NCBI RefSeq assembly: GCF_027579695.1
Contig: NC_083587.1
Location: forward strand, 5,320,001 to 5,384,000
Length of the DNA stretch: 64,000 nt
Direction of reading: 5' to 3'
Source: Neoarius graeffei
Taxonomy: Eukaryota > Chordata > Actinopteri > Siluriformes > Ariidae
In this document: one piece after another, positions 52,831-63,699 of the stretch
Numbering within the stretch: position 1 is the first letter of the stretch
Layout: every line of letters begins with the position of its first letter
Position numbers and translations under genes: made by a program
Notes under the pieces: model-generated
Databases searched by the model: none
Told to the model about the DNA's origin: nothing
What the model saw: only the letters and a program-made list of their open reading frames with translations

Positions 52831-52861
52831 ATATGATAGCATAGGGCTGTCCCTGATGCAC
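50807..52861 (-). CDS. L2 reverse transcriptase, open but lacking endonuclease
   Basis: 684 codons; the first ten come from the flanking duplication, so the frame is a fusion with host sequence rather than a natural start. RT motifs: [89 protein letters not shown] (YADD) and LNANKTEVILFG. The C-terminal part has SRLDYCNALYTGI, ITPILADLHWLPVKFRIQYK and RLWNSLPQELRSA, the L2 hallmark end. The RT is uninterrupted, pointing to a recent insertion; without endonuclease it cannot move on its own. Confidence 0.85.
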   Translation of the reverse strand: MHQGQPYAIISVSVFMSNCGLALDVAASLRIYNPRFKSQPWLNETVRSARQACRRAERRWKNDRLQVSLEMFKSSLCIFQELAASEKAKYFSGLITINQHKPAFLFKKINSVLNPTPCRGPNASHKNCEDFLKFFVGKVESIRSNILITGIRPIYTPATMTFECFELISYSNLSDIIRHMKSSTSANDVMPSWFFKANFDTIGYDVLAIINSSLVHGTVPNCFKQAIVQPLLKKHNLDANNLSNYRPISKLPFLSKVLEKVISVQLTSFLQSNNIFETFQSGFRAFHSTESALVKVTNDLLMNADSGNCSILVLLDLSAAFDTVDHDILIERLEHCVGIRGMALQWFISYIKHRSYTVNIGTFSSTPATLTSGVPQGSILGPLLFSLYMLPLGQILHKHNISFHFYADDLQLYLPLSIGSQGSMKLLSDCITEVKTWMAHSFLQLNANKTEVILFGPPNKTEALKKDLGPLTAFSKPLVRNLGVLFDSELKFDKQINAVVKGSFFQLRSIAKLKSFLTVPDLEKLIHAFISSRLDYCNALYTGICESSLAHLQLVQNAAARLLTGARKRDHITPILADLHWLPVKFRIQYKVALTVFKALHGRAPTYIAEMLSPYVPLQSLRSASQGQLMVPRARLSMKGDRAFSVYAPRLWNSLPQELRSASEVSVFKTSLKTHLFRLAFNDL

Positions 52862-52911
52862 AGCCTGTTCTCATGATATGATAGCAATGTTCAGACAGAA
52901 TGGAATTTTTA
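52831..52911. repeat. 81-bp target duplication, right copy
   Basis: Second copy directly abutting the truncated 5' end of the L2 element. Confidence 0.9.
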
Positions 52912-53199
52912 AACAAAGATACTGTGTCTAGCTGACCAGAAGGTCATTTTTAACTGAACAGAATAAATCCTTACAATTATTTATCCTTACAAAGGAATAA
53001 AACCTTACACCCACAGTTCAGAAAAATGACAAATTCCCACAGTTCAGAAAAATGGCAAAGTCCCACAGTTCAGAAAAATGGCAAAGTCCCACAGTTCAGA
53101 AAAATGGCAATGTCCCACTGCTCAGTTTTACCATGGGCATCAGGCAGAAAAAATGACAAAATCCCACAGTTCAGAAAAATGGCAAAGTCACGTAACCGA

Positions 53200-53223
53200 C
53201 TCTATAAGTGACCCGGTCACCCC

Positions 53224-53254
<31 letters not shown>

Positions 53255-54645
53255 GACTTTCGCATCATACAGACATAGAGATACCCCCACTCATCGGACC
53301 ATCCGAAATCACGAGGTCTGCCTTGCAAGAAAGAAGACTCAACGCGCTTTCGTATATACCACTGGCCACGGTAAAGAGTACCTAAGTTGCATTGTCTCAC
53401 TCAATTGAGTTACAACCGGTTTATTTGTTTATTATAAGTAACGTTATGACTGCAGCCCAAGCAGTTAATTAAAAGTTAGAAGCGACCGGATTCCTTCTGA
53501 CTTAATCGCTGTAAACATTATTTGGTCAGAGACTTTTCCTCACGAATGACAAAGCTTCGGATCAAGGAATTCTCTGCGCTTTCTGTGAACCTCCGCGAGC
53601 ACCCGAAACTCCGCGGAACTTCGGGACATCTTTGCATTCCTACATAGGAGCAAGATACTGGAAGTAAGGCTGGCATTTGGGCAAACTAGTCTTAGGAATT
53701 AGCTTTATGAAATAGTGTGAATTTAAACTCAGAAACTGTTTAATTGTGCACACTGTAGACACTTAGAGAGTCGAGTTGATCATTGTGGTTCTACATTGTT
53801 CTCTCCGTTGTTTTAATAGATATGTTGTTGCATGCTTTTCTCTATCCTTTCTAACACCCCTTAATTTCATTATTACACACACTTTGACCTCATCAAGATT
53901 TCATTGGATTTGGTAATGTTATAAGGTAGTGGGATTAGCAACCAGGATGAATTCATTTGTCTCAAGAAGACCACGAGGTGATTTTCCCTTCCCCCAACAC
54001 CTTAGATAACATTCCAAACTTTACAGTGCATCTTCACGCATAAACACATTCTGTCCGCGCACCTCCCGCGTGCATATTCAAACTCTCTCCCTCCTCCTCT
54101 CTGCCTCGCACTCCTCCCTTCTCATACTGTGCAGCCACGCACGGGACACGCCCTAAGAGCTCAGTCTCTCGCTTGGCAGCAAGGAGACAACTATCTCTCC
54201 TCTCGCTCTCCCTCTCATACACACACACACACACACACACGCTCACACACACATACACACATGCCCATCGAGTGTACTACCTCACTGTTTATGCCTTATA
54301 TATTGCTGCTGACCATATTGAATGTATTCAACTGCTATTACCCATTTAGTATCGTTGTTATAATAAATTCAATTATTCTGTTAAACTGTGCCTGTCTGTC
54401 GCTGCTGTATCCTTGAAGTCACACTATCTCAATGAACTCCAAATTGCCTTCACCCAAGTGTATATGAATGCTATTGGCTGTAGTGTCTAATACGGTAAGT
54501 AATACATTATTGCTGCATCAGTAGTGATCATAATAATTTGGAATATACCATAATTAAGCTGTTTGGTAATTTATTAGTAAACACCAAAATTAATGGTATT
54601 ATTTAATGAGACTGATTTAATGAGACTGATCACTTAAGACCAATT
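53200..54645. other. no gene seen; CT and CA microsatellites
   Basis: (CT)n at 53224-53247 and (CA)n at 54221-54240. The frames at 54034-54258 and 54129-54416 run through the CA repeat. No recognisable element; a promoter-like or LTR-like role of 53220-53700 cannot be excluded. Confidence 0.4.
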
Positions 54646-54648
54646 GCA

Positions 54649-54748
54649 CCCACACCGCCTTTCGCCCATAGTCAGCTGGGATAGGCTCCAGCTTGCCTGC
54701 GACCCTGTAGAACAGGATAAAGCGGCTACAGAAAATGAGATGAGATGA
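54649..54748 (+). mobile_element. SINE 3' fragment
   Basis: CGCCTTTCGCCCATAGTCAG through ATGAGATGAGATGA; the 5' half is missing. Confidence 0.85.
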
Positions 54749-55270
54749 TTGTTTCAGATTTCTGAGAAAACTCAGGTGCTCATGGTCTGCTGGAGAAGTT
54801 ATTCTCAGATGGGTCAGGACATGATTTGAAGAATATTCCCCGAAGCCTCAGCAATCACGAGCAGCAAATGAGTGAAACAATGTCAGTGAGATTGTGTCTG
54901 TGTGAAGTCGAGCAGTTCATAGTAAAACCCCTGGAACAGCTGGACCTTCAGGTTCTTTATCCAACTCAGACATTTACAACTTAATCGGATTCACAGAATC
55001 AAGTTTTCACTCTGTGGCTCTGTTAAAGTTCCCTCTTTCATACAGATAAACCACAATTCTTACTGATTAATAATAACTACAATAATAATCATAACATATT
55101 TTATTCACATAGCATTTTCAGTACAGAAACTGCAGCTCAAACTGCTTTCCATTAAAAGATGAGAAAATATACATCAAGATAAAATATTTAAGAATTTAAC
55201 CTTCAAGTGAATAAATTTGCAGTTTATGTTGAAGTTTATTTTGAAATTCTATTTAAAATGTGTGAATGTG

Positions 55271-55630
55271 GGGCGGCACGGTGGTGTAGTGGTTAGCGCT
55301 GTCGCCTCACAGCAAGAAGGTCCTGGGTTCGAGCCCCGGGGCCGGCAAGGGCCTTTCTGTGTGGAGTTTGCATGTTCTCCCCATGTCCGCGTGGGTTTCC
55401 TCTGGGTGCTCTGGTTTCCCCCACAGTCCAAAGACATGCAGGTTAGGTTAACTGGTGACTCTAAATTGACCGTAGGTGTGAATGGTTGTCTGTGTCTATG
55501 TGTCAGCCCTGTGATGACCTGGCGACTTGTCCAGGGTGTACCCCGCCTTTCGCCCGTAGTCAGCTGGGATAGGCTCCAGCTTGCCTGCGACCCTGTAGAA
55601 GGATAAAGCGGCTAGAGATAATGAGATGAG
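55271..55630 (+). mobile_element. full-length SINE, 13-bp target duplication
   Basis: Complete copy from GGGCGGCACGGTGGTGTAGT to GATAATGAGATGAG. ATGTGTGAATGTG at 55258-55270 and ATGTGTGCATGTG at 55631-55643 flank it. It lies 25 bases beyond the stop codon of the PABP-like gene, in its 3' flank. Confidence 0.9.
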
Positions 55631-55655
55631 ATGTGTGCATGTGACAAAGACTTCT

Positions 55656-56134
55656 TCATAAAATGACAATCAAAATGTAGAGCACTTTACAAGACTTGCA
55701 ATATTGGGTGCAGTGTTTTTTAAAATCTATACTCCTTCTTTTCTTGTTCTTGTCACCGAACAGCATCTTGACGACTTCCTGTAAGAGAAGTGCACAAGGT
55801 CAGAAACGACTCGTGAACGTTTTTGATTTCTGTGTAAACTGTGATGTGACGAAACGTTTCAACAGAAATCGAATACAAAATATCGTTGTGTGTCTCAGAA
55901 CTGAATTTCAGCACACGTCCAGTTTTTATTAAAAGATCCTCACCGGCTTGAGACCAGCTTCCCTCGCCTTCAGGATCGCGTCCATTTCATCCACCTACAC
56001 ACACACACACACACACACAGAGAGGAGGAAAGAGGGATTGGTGGGTGGGGTTTTGTTTCCACATAGCCAAAGTTAATTCATTTCAATATCAGACGTTTTT
56101 AAGAATCAGAGATGAAACACTCGGTAAATTGCTT

Positions 56135-56174
<40 letters not shown>

Positions 56175-59100
56175 TGTGTGTGCGCTCACTTTGGCATACA
56201 GGAGCTCAGGATCGCTGATCATATTCATGATTTCGTAATTGTTCTGGTTCCCCACAAGCATCCAGGTGATCTTATTTGCCAAGTTCGGGTGGATTTTCTC
56301 AACAAAAGGCAACAAGTGATCATCTGCAGACAGACAGAGAGAGTGAGTGAGGTGTGAGAGAACAGAAATCGAGTGAATGGTCCCAGCCATCCAATCATGT
56401 AACATGGGTGGGGTTCAGGCGCCAGACTCTTTCTATTCTAGATTATTGAGGAACAAAAGCAAGACGAGTTGAAAGCAGGTGCTTGGAGAAGAAGTTTTCG
56501 ATCTCGACAAGGAAACACATCGCAAACCATAATGGGGGAGAAAAAAAAAAAAGGTACCCTATGGGTCCATGTGGCTACTGTTTATAAATAAAATATAGTT
56601 TTCTGATCCCATGTCCATACAGTAAATATAGCATATATACATGTTATCAATTCTACTCACCTCATCTCTTGCAAGCATCACCAAGCTGTGAGCAGCATCA
56701 GGGCTTGGAGTGTTTTGGTTACCATGTTTTGTTTAGTGTATTTTTTTTTGTTCTAAATGCAGTGCTGTAAACTCGATCTATTTTCAAAATAGTACGAAAG
56801 CACTTGTTCATGAATTGTCTTTGAAACATTATTTAGAACTAATGAGCACATTTTGTTTCACAAGTGGAGTGTAAAGACTCTGAAATAAAAAATACAATTA
56901 AAAAATTAAAGCCAATAGCAGAAGTTTGATATCGGCTTCTCAAGCTATCTGCCAAAAAGCTAAAAAAAAAATTAAAAAAACCTTTCAAAACCTTTCATAA
57001 GGACCAAACAAAAGCCGTGATAATCAAAAAGGTAAATTTTCTTCAAATGAACACCACTTACTCGATATCGAATCAGTAGCCTTGGTGAACCACAAGGTGA
57101 ATTTCGTTTATCTTTTTATCTGCCCGTTATCTTACAACACTATGAAGTTATAACGAGGTTTCTCTTTTTCCGTTTCTGTTTGGTTCTGAAGTTTATCAAG
57201 AAGTAGAATGGGCAATCGAACTTGATCAGGATAAGTGCTGATTGGTTACGAAGTTTCACTATTGTTACACTCATTCTTACAACACGATGACATAGTGGCT
57301 ACTGCCTCGCTTCGCCTCTTTGAGGCAGTGGCCACAAAAAAAACAAAAACAAACAAACAGTGGATTATACGCTGAGCTGCAGAGCAGGAGTGTGTATGAG
57401 CCAGATGTTGGTGTGTATTTTTTATGTGTGTACGAGTGTGAAACTCACGCGCCATCTGGACTTGTTCATCTACAGGACATGATTCCAACATGTAGATGGT
57501 CAGCCTTTTCCCAGCAGATGGTGATGTGGGTCCATCCTGGACATAGAGGAACTCATTCTTCTTCTTCTTTTATTATTATTACGACTCATTACTCGTGTTT
57601 TGTTCTTACTGTCGTGTCCTTGTCTGGCTGAACTTCACTCACAGGTGACACAGCTGTAGGAGCCACTGCATCAGTTGTAGCTGGAAGTTCTTTTGCAGCT
57701 GAAACTGGAACCACAACTGGACTGCTGTCCCCAACTGCAGCTGTCTCAACAGCTGGGACGCTTTCCAGTGCTCGCTTAGCTGAACGAACGAAAACACATG
57801 ACAGCTCATTCATTTCAGTGAAAAAAACATTATCGGTATCAATTATACTATGTGCATGCAGTCAGATTCAGAAGTATTGGCATCCTTGGTAAAGATGGGT
57901 CAGAAAGGTTATGAAAATTTGATTATTTTATATATGGCTTTACATTAACTTTTTTGCTCACCGGCCACTGTGGCTAGTGGTTTTCCTGAGTCACTAGCCA
58001 TTCAGCATTTTCACTAGCCACAATTTTGTTGCCAGGAAATCGAAGTTTTTTATTCACCATGATATGTTAAAGTTCAGAAGATCTAGATTTAATTATGAAT
58101 GGCAGCGTATAATGGATCTCTACAATAGCACTCAAGTATTCAGTGCTGTTAAGGTCGCTCCCTATATGAAAACATGCAACCAATTCAGACAAAAATATAA
58201 ACAGAGTATTCTGTTTATTGAACTCAAATTCAACCCCCTTACAATATGAAATATCGTATGATATGAAAAATAACATTCAGTACAACTGAACTGATTCTAA
58301 TATTAAAAGTCCAATTCAAAACATTTATCATTGAAAAACATTTGATGTTTTGATATGCAAGTATTATGTGTATTATCAAGTATTATTATGTATATTATGC
58401 ATTATCTATTAATAGTGTGTGTGTGTGAACTAGGGCTTTGACCTTGGCCCAAAAATCATATTCAAAGTTCGTTTGGAAATTAATCTAGACATTCGAATAG
58501 TATTCAAACTTTTATTAATTATATTATTCTTAAATGCCTCACTAACACCTCGGCATCAAAATTAAATATGATATTCAGTCCACCAGGGGGCAGTGTTCAG
58601 TCAATGTCAATAAGATTACGTGCAGGAAATATGAAATATTCAGGCGTTTTTTTACAACCACTACTAATGAAACGTGCAGTGTCGTAGTAATTGGCATTAT
58701 ACCGGCTGACACTTTTAACGTTACATAATCCACAAACTTCGTCGTTTGTCCGTTGCCTTTTTTGTGTGAAACGCTGTTCCTTCGGTTTCCTGGTTGCTTG
58801 TACTGATGAAAGCCTCTAAACTGTAGCCTCACTGACAATCAAAGGGGAACGTTTACAAAATGAGCAGGTACTGCTAGGCCTACACTTAATCTGTGAGTTT
58901 ATAACACTGCCGTTCCGAGCCCATTTGTGTTGGCTTTTGAGAATGTTTGTTTTGAATGAGACTGGTATCAGCTGTCATGTCACTGCTTCCTGCTCGCGTC
59001 TCTGATTCACAGTTCAAACAAACACGGACACAATATGTTATAAGATCACAGATTAGTTTTACGTGCTCACTTCGTTAACTTATGAACTTCATGGTATGTG

Positions 59101-62100
59101 AATTCCACCATGTGTAGGCTAAATTAATTTAGGCCTATAGGCTACTTGCGCAAGTAAGCTAATAGTTTTTTTTTTTTTTTAGCAACTATCCCAAGTTGAC
59201 AAAAATAACAGCGCATGAAAGCATTACTGCGCAGTGTCGCATAGTCTACGTTAGTAATTTCATTTCTTATGTTATAACATCAGGTGTACAAAAACCAACC
59301 AAATATCTGCAGAAAAAAACAAACACATCGATATTTTCAGAAGAAAAAGTCACATTTTATATTGCATTTAATCACATCAGCAGTTACATTACACTTCATT
59401 TATTGTAGGCCTATGTTGTACTTAATAAAGTCAGACTCTGTCCAATCTCGCAAAAATGACTGACTTCTGATGAGGAAATGAAAAATATTTTTACATTCAC
59501 GACATATTAACATTTAACAGTAACATTTAATATTAGCACAACAGCACAACAATCACTGACATTAATAGTGAACAGGAATTAAAAGCAATGTACAACTTGT
59601 GGGCGCACACACACAACAAATAAAATAATTGAAAATCGTTGGGTCTATATTTTAGATTATTTTGGAGCTTAGAACTTGTGCGGGCACATACACAACAAAT
59701 AAAATAATTAGAGTGTCTATCTTCACCTGCCGGCGTATCACAGACCCCTCTCGCAGCTCCCTCTCACCTTCTAGCGCTCCCGCGTGCAATGTCTTCAAGT
59801 GGGCCCTCAAGTTTGAAGTTGTTGATTGATAGGCCAATTTGTTTCCACATACTACATATTTTACAGGTAACCTTTTTTTTTTATCGCATTCTCCATCTTT
59901 TTTTTCGAATCCAAAATAGCGCCACACATCACTTTTTAAATTCTCTGGAGTGCAAATCTCCAACGTGCTAGCATCTGACTCCATTGTTCAATGCGTGCCA
60001 GCTTGACGCTAACGTCTACAGGTGCCCAGATAAGACAAAAGACAATGACCTTCGCGATTCACATAAATTCCACAGACGTTAAAAAAAAAACCTGCGACCT
60101 GAACTGAAAACGTTTACAACCACATTCACAAAAATAAAAGAATTATGCCTAATGATACCATATACAGGTTCGAATATTTAGAGCTGCCTAATATTCGTTC
60201 GAATATCTCTTTTTTTCACAACATTCGAATTGTATTCGAATATCGAAGTTCGAAGTCAAAGCCCTAGTGTGAACATGTGTAGAGAGAGAGACATTAAATG
60301 TCCTCATTACATTCATCATCAGATGAGTCTGAATGGTCCATGAAAAATGGTCTTCGTGACCTGAGGCTTCCAGCAGGCCATAAGTTGATAGCTGGGGCGA
60401 GATCAACTTCTTTCCAATCGCATGAACGTTTCTAAACAGCAGCTCCATCCTCTCCAGCTCAGCCGACTTCATGACAGCCAGGGACTGAAAGCAATGCTGT
60501 CCTGTAGTGACCAGCCGTCTCCGCCTGTTTTGATGTTATAGTACCGGTGTGTGCATTTGACTTTTCGTGGTCCTTTATAGTTTCGAGTTTAAAATTACTG
60601 GTGCCTGTTTTTGCCAGACTTTCTACAGTCTTCGCAGTACATGGTATTTTCGGTTTTGCTATGAACTAGCCAATCTCACCCGAACTTCCATTTGTCATTG
60701 AACTGTCTTATCTTCCTATTAGTGTCTTGTTCATCTCCACGGCCGCAGCCAGCTCTGAGGCCCCCGCGGTCCAGACCTCGGTCATTTTTAAGAGATGAAA
60801 ATACATTGGTACGCTAAATATTCAACTGGATAAAAAAATAATTACATTAAAGCGTCTCCATAAAAAGTGCATTGTTAATGATGTTAAATGTTGATTCTGT
60901 CTCTGTTTGGTGCGCGCGGCTCTGAGACCAAGAACACAAAAGCGAATGAGCGCATGCGCGACTCGGGGGAGGAACGCAGTGCAGGAGACACGGGGTTTCC
61001 ATGGTAACCATCAGTGCACTTTCATGAAGCTGTTACATTTACATTTTCGAACTTCGTAGTCAGCTGGAATAGGCTCCAGCTTGCCTGCGACCCTGTAGAA
61101 CAGGATAAAGTGGCTAGAGATAATGAGATGAAAAAATAAATATATTATTTCCCAGCTTAAGGTCGGTCCGTATCGTGAAATACTATGACCTTGGCCCAGA
61201 GGCCTCGGTCAGTATTTTCAAGACCTCGGTCACGGTATTTCACGATATGGACCCCCCCCCCAGCTGGTAAATAATACACACACACACACGATGGTACTGT
61301 TTCATCCCAGGTTATGAGAGACGCGTTACACTGATTCTGACAACATGATGACATCGTGGCAACAGCCTACAAAAAAAAAAAAAACTTACAAATGAGTAGG
61401 TACACCTTTTCGACCAACAGGGAACAGGTTCTTGAACCAATTCCATTCAGGATTCTTTGAACAAGAACAGAATCCATTCTCTGTGGGTCGAAAAGGGGTA
61501 ACGTCCCAGTTCGGTTATACTAAACATAGGCACAAATGGAACGCTGCTCAGCCAATCAAATTAGTGAGTCTGTATATTACTGAACTGTTGTATAATTAGT
61601 TAATTAGCTGATTATAGCTGAACCAGGGGAAAATGGTGCATTCCAGGACCACATTCAAGAACCTGTGGTGTAATGTGAACGTGGCCATGTTTTGCCTCTA
61701 GTGGCTTTCCATATAGGATGCGCCATCAAAACCCTGTATTCAACATCTTGAAAGAGGCTAAAGAGGAGCTCAAGAGGAGTTCATATGACCCTCTGAGCAG
61801 ATCGGGTTTACTTTTCAGGTTTACTCCGTACTACATGTGCAACAGCGCAGTTGTAGCCTGCCTTGTGATTTTAAAAATACAGTAAATCATTCGATAAGCC
61901 AAAGCAATAGAGTGGAAAGTTTCAACTTATGTTTGCCTTGGATAACTTTGCCTAAAACATGGTGGTGTATACTGATTTTTTTTTCCCAGAATGTTGTGTG
62001 TGTGTAACGGATGCCAGATTGTTAATGTATCTCAGTTCCATAGGCTACATGGTTAGGGGATCTTTTGTCCTCATTGCTTGGGCCAGATCAAACCATTAAA

Positions 62101-63159
62101 CAAGCTTAAACTATTCTTACTCTTGCCACATACATGATTTTTTTTTCAAAACTGATGATATTCAGTTCAAACACTATTAAAAGTAATTTCAGGAATAGAT
62201 CTCTTGTGTGGTGTGTAATTCACCCTCATTTAAATATGGAGAAAATGTTTTGGCGCGCGCTTTGCGCATCATGGACCTCGGTGATTTTAAAATGCTGCTC
62301 CGGCCTTGATCATCTCTGCCCCTTTTTCCCTGAGCAGCAGGGTTTGAAACTCCAGCTATATGCCGCCACATAGTGCGCTTGTCAGTCGTCAGCAACTTTG
62401 TTGCTTCGTTCATTAACCGCAGGTTACTGCATCACTGATTTTACCCGAGACGTTAAAGTACGTTCTAAACAATTCTAACATGTTGTCAGAATGTTTATGC
62501 AGGTGCTCATGGGAGTTGTAGGCGTGTAATGTTACATTGCAATGCGTTTATTATATCAGATGCCTTCAGAGAAAACTACAATTAAAATATATTGTCATAC
62601 CACAGAATAAGACCTCCACTCCAGACCTCTCACTCATCGCTGCACACTTTATTCCAATGTAAACTTGCCCTCACTGTTAACTCGCAGGCTCTCTCACCTT
62701 TATATCTTTTTGTACAAGGCCTTAATTGGCAGACTCCCGTGTTACATTTCTGAGCTTCTTTCTTTTAAACAGAGCTCACGTTGTTTGAGGTCTCATGACT
62801 TTATTTTATTGAATGTACCTCAAGCCCGGACAGAGTTGTTCAAAAAAGCATTTATGTTTGCTGCACCCACCGCTTGGAATGATCTGCAAAAAGATTTGAG
62901 ATTACAGCGCTTCATCCCCTTGCATGATTTTATAGGTTATGTAAAAGCCTTAGAGCACAAGTCCACTCATAATTGCACGTTTTAATTAGATATTTTAAGT
63001 GACGCCTTTTAATGTTTGTAATGTTCTTTATTTGTTTTATGTCTTTTATGTGGTTTTTTTAAGGTTTGATTGTTTTATGTTTTTTATGAAACTATCTGTA
63101 CTGCCATCTTGGCCAGGTCTCTCTTGGAAAAGAGATTTAAATCTCAAGAGACTAACCTG

Positions 63160-63190
<31 letters not shown>

Positions 63191-63684
63191 ATAAACCACC
63201 CGCCAAAGTGGCTAGTGAGACTAAAGTCATTACCCGCCAAAGCCCAATTTTACCCGCATTTGGCGGGTGCTAATGTAAAGCCCTGATTTTATATATATTC
63301 TAAGAGAATTTAAAAAACTTCAAAAAAAATTAAGCTTTTTAGAGGCACAGATTTTAACTTATCCATGTATGAAAGCAGTAACATCATGCATAAGTCACAC
63401 ATGGATCCTTGAGCAGGCTATAAACTGGTATTATTAAAAATGCAGAAATAGTGTCGGGAACAGCGTTCTCCTGTCTTTTGTATGGTTTGTACTGTCTTAC
63501 CATCAGCTCGATGCAGAAAGTTGACGAAAGTGTAGCCGCGTGAGGAGAAGGTCTTCTTGTCCCTGCACATGTGGACAGAGTGAATAGGTCCTGCACGGCT
63601 CACCATCTCCACCAACATCATCTCGGTGACATCAGGGTGCAGATCACCCACATACAGTGAGGTCATTGTGGAGTTTGAGTTCAT
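55656..63684 (-). CDS. minimal poly(A)-binding-protein-like gene: partial RRM1 plus MLLE domain (6 exons)
   Basis: Exons in coding order: 63501-63684, 57610-57779, 57449-57536, 56190-56323, 55944-55994 and 55656-55778. All introns are GT..AG. The sum is 750 bases, 249 residues, no stop. Residues 9-66 are the start of a cytoplasmic PABP RRM1: RNP2 [15 protein letters not shown]1 RGYTFVNF, then HRADAKRALES spanning intron 1 exactly where PABP reads ADAERALD. The sequence then switches to an Ala/Val/Pro-rich linker (67-118); RRM1 beta4 and RRM2-4 are absent. Residues 126-209 are an MLLE/PABC domain: [59 protein letters not shown] basic tail ([13 protein letters not shown]) ends at TGA 55656-55658. 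MLLE binds PAM2 peptides (PAIP, TOB, eRF3). It could be a working adaptor or a decaying deletion derivative; expression is unknown. The upstream AG at 63690 suggests a 5' non-coding exon. Confidence 0.75.
56138..56170. repeat. (GT)n microsatellite in a PABP-like intron
   Basis: GT repeat directly beside the donor side of the MLLE exon. A matching (CA)n at 56000-56019 lies just upstream (on the minus strand) of the next acceptor. Confidence 0.9.
56400..57240. other. PABP-like intron sequence, nothing recognised
   Basis: AT-rich; no repeats or coding seen apart from short A-runs. Confidence 0.4.
58431..60266 (-). mobile_element. hAT element nested in the larger hAT, 1836 bp
   Basis: The ends are TAGGGCTTTGAC and the inverse, followed by ATTCGAA-rich subterminal repeats. 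The 8-bp duplication GTGTGAAC is exact (58423-58430, 60267-60274). It carries the first exon of a BED-finger transposase on the minus strand. Confidence 0.9.
59652..59984 (-). pseudogene. hAT transposase BED-finger N-terminus
   Basis: ATG at 59984: [16 protein letters not shown], then [20 protein letters not shown] and HLKTLH, a BED zinc finger (aromatic pair WRYF, Cys, TSNL, H..H). The first Cys of the usual CxxC appears replaced. The frame runs on without similarity after about residue 80 and no catalytic region follows. Confidence 0.7.
60275..62586. other. hAT interior: SINE piece, hairpin, otherwise nothing recognised
   Basis: SINE 3' part at about 61058-61130 (CAGCTGGAATAGGCTCCAGC to GATGAGATG). 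A hairpin GGTCCGTATCGTGAAATAC (61165-61183) pairs with 61235-61253. 61300-61360 resembles 57246-57310 (shared ATGTCATCGTGTTGT-type sequence on the minus strand). No gene. Confidence 0.5.
62587..63193 (+). mobile_element. LINE 3' end with (AAAT)n tail
   Basis: The plus-strand frame 62665-62985 codes for [40 protein letters not shown] and [10 protein letters not shown], the C-terminus of a fish LINE protein. It is followed by CTTGGCCAGGTCTCTCTTGG and an AAAT-repeat tail at 63160-63193. The 5' part is missing; the clade is not resolved. Confidence 0.7.
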
Positions 63685-63699
63685 TTTACCTAGAGAGAG

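Larger units (their letters stand above)
50118..53009 (-). mobile_element. solo LTR containing an L2 insertion
   Basis: Begins TGTTAGGGTTCTTCACC and ends AACCTTACA, with an exact 5-bp duplication CCCAC (50113-50117, 53010-53014). Without the L2 and one target copy it is about 520 bp. TTTTATT near 50252 suggests a minus-strand poly(A) signal. No internal coding, so an LTR-LTR recombination product. Confidence 0.8.
50060..53190. repeat. 26-bp minisatellite split by a solo LTR
   Basis: Units of ACAGTTCAGAAAAATGGCAA plus AGTCCC at 50060-50112 and 53010-53190. The array is divided by the 50118-53009 insertion. Confidence 0.8.
57933..63285. mobile_element. hAT element, 5353 bp, in intron 1 of the PABP-like gene
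   Basis: The ends are TATGGCTTTACATTAAC and inverse TGCTAATGTAAAGCCCTG, with ACCxGCCA/AGTGGCTAGTG subterminal blocks. The 8-bp duplication ATTTTATA is exact (57925-57932, 63286-63293). The left terminal CAGGG appears mutated to TATGG. No transposase of its own was seen. It holds another hAT, SINE and LINE pieces. Confidence 0.8.

Noticed and set aside
53010-53190. Regular 26-bp repeats resembling a CRISPR array
   Set aside because: No unique spacers; units are contiguous, in a eukaryotic context. A minisatellite.
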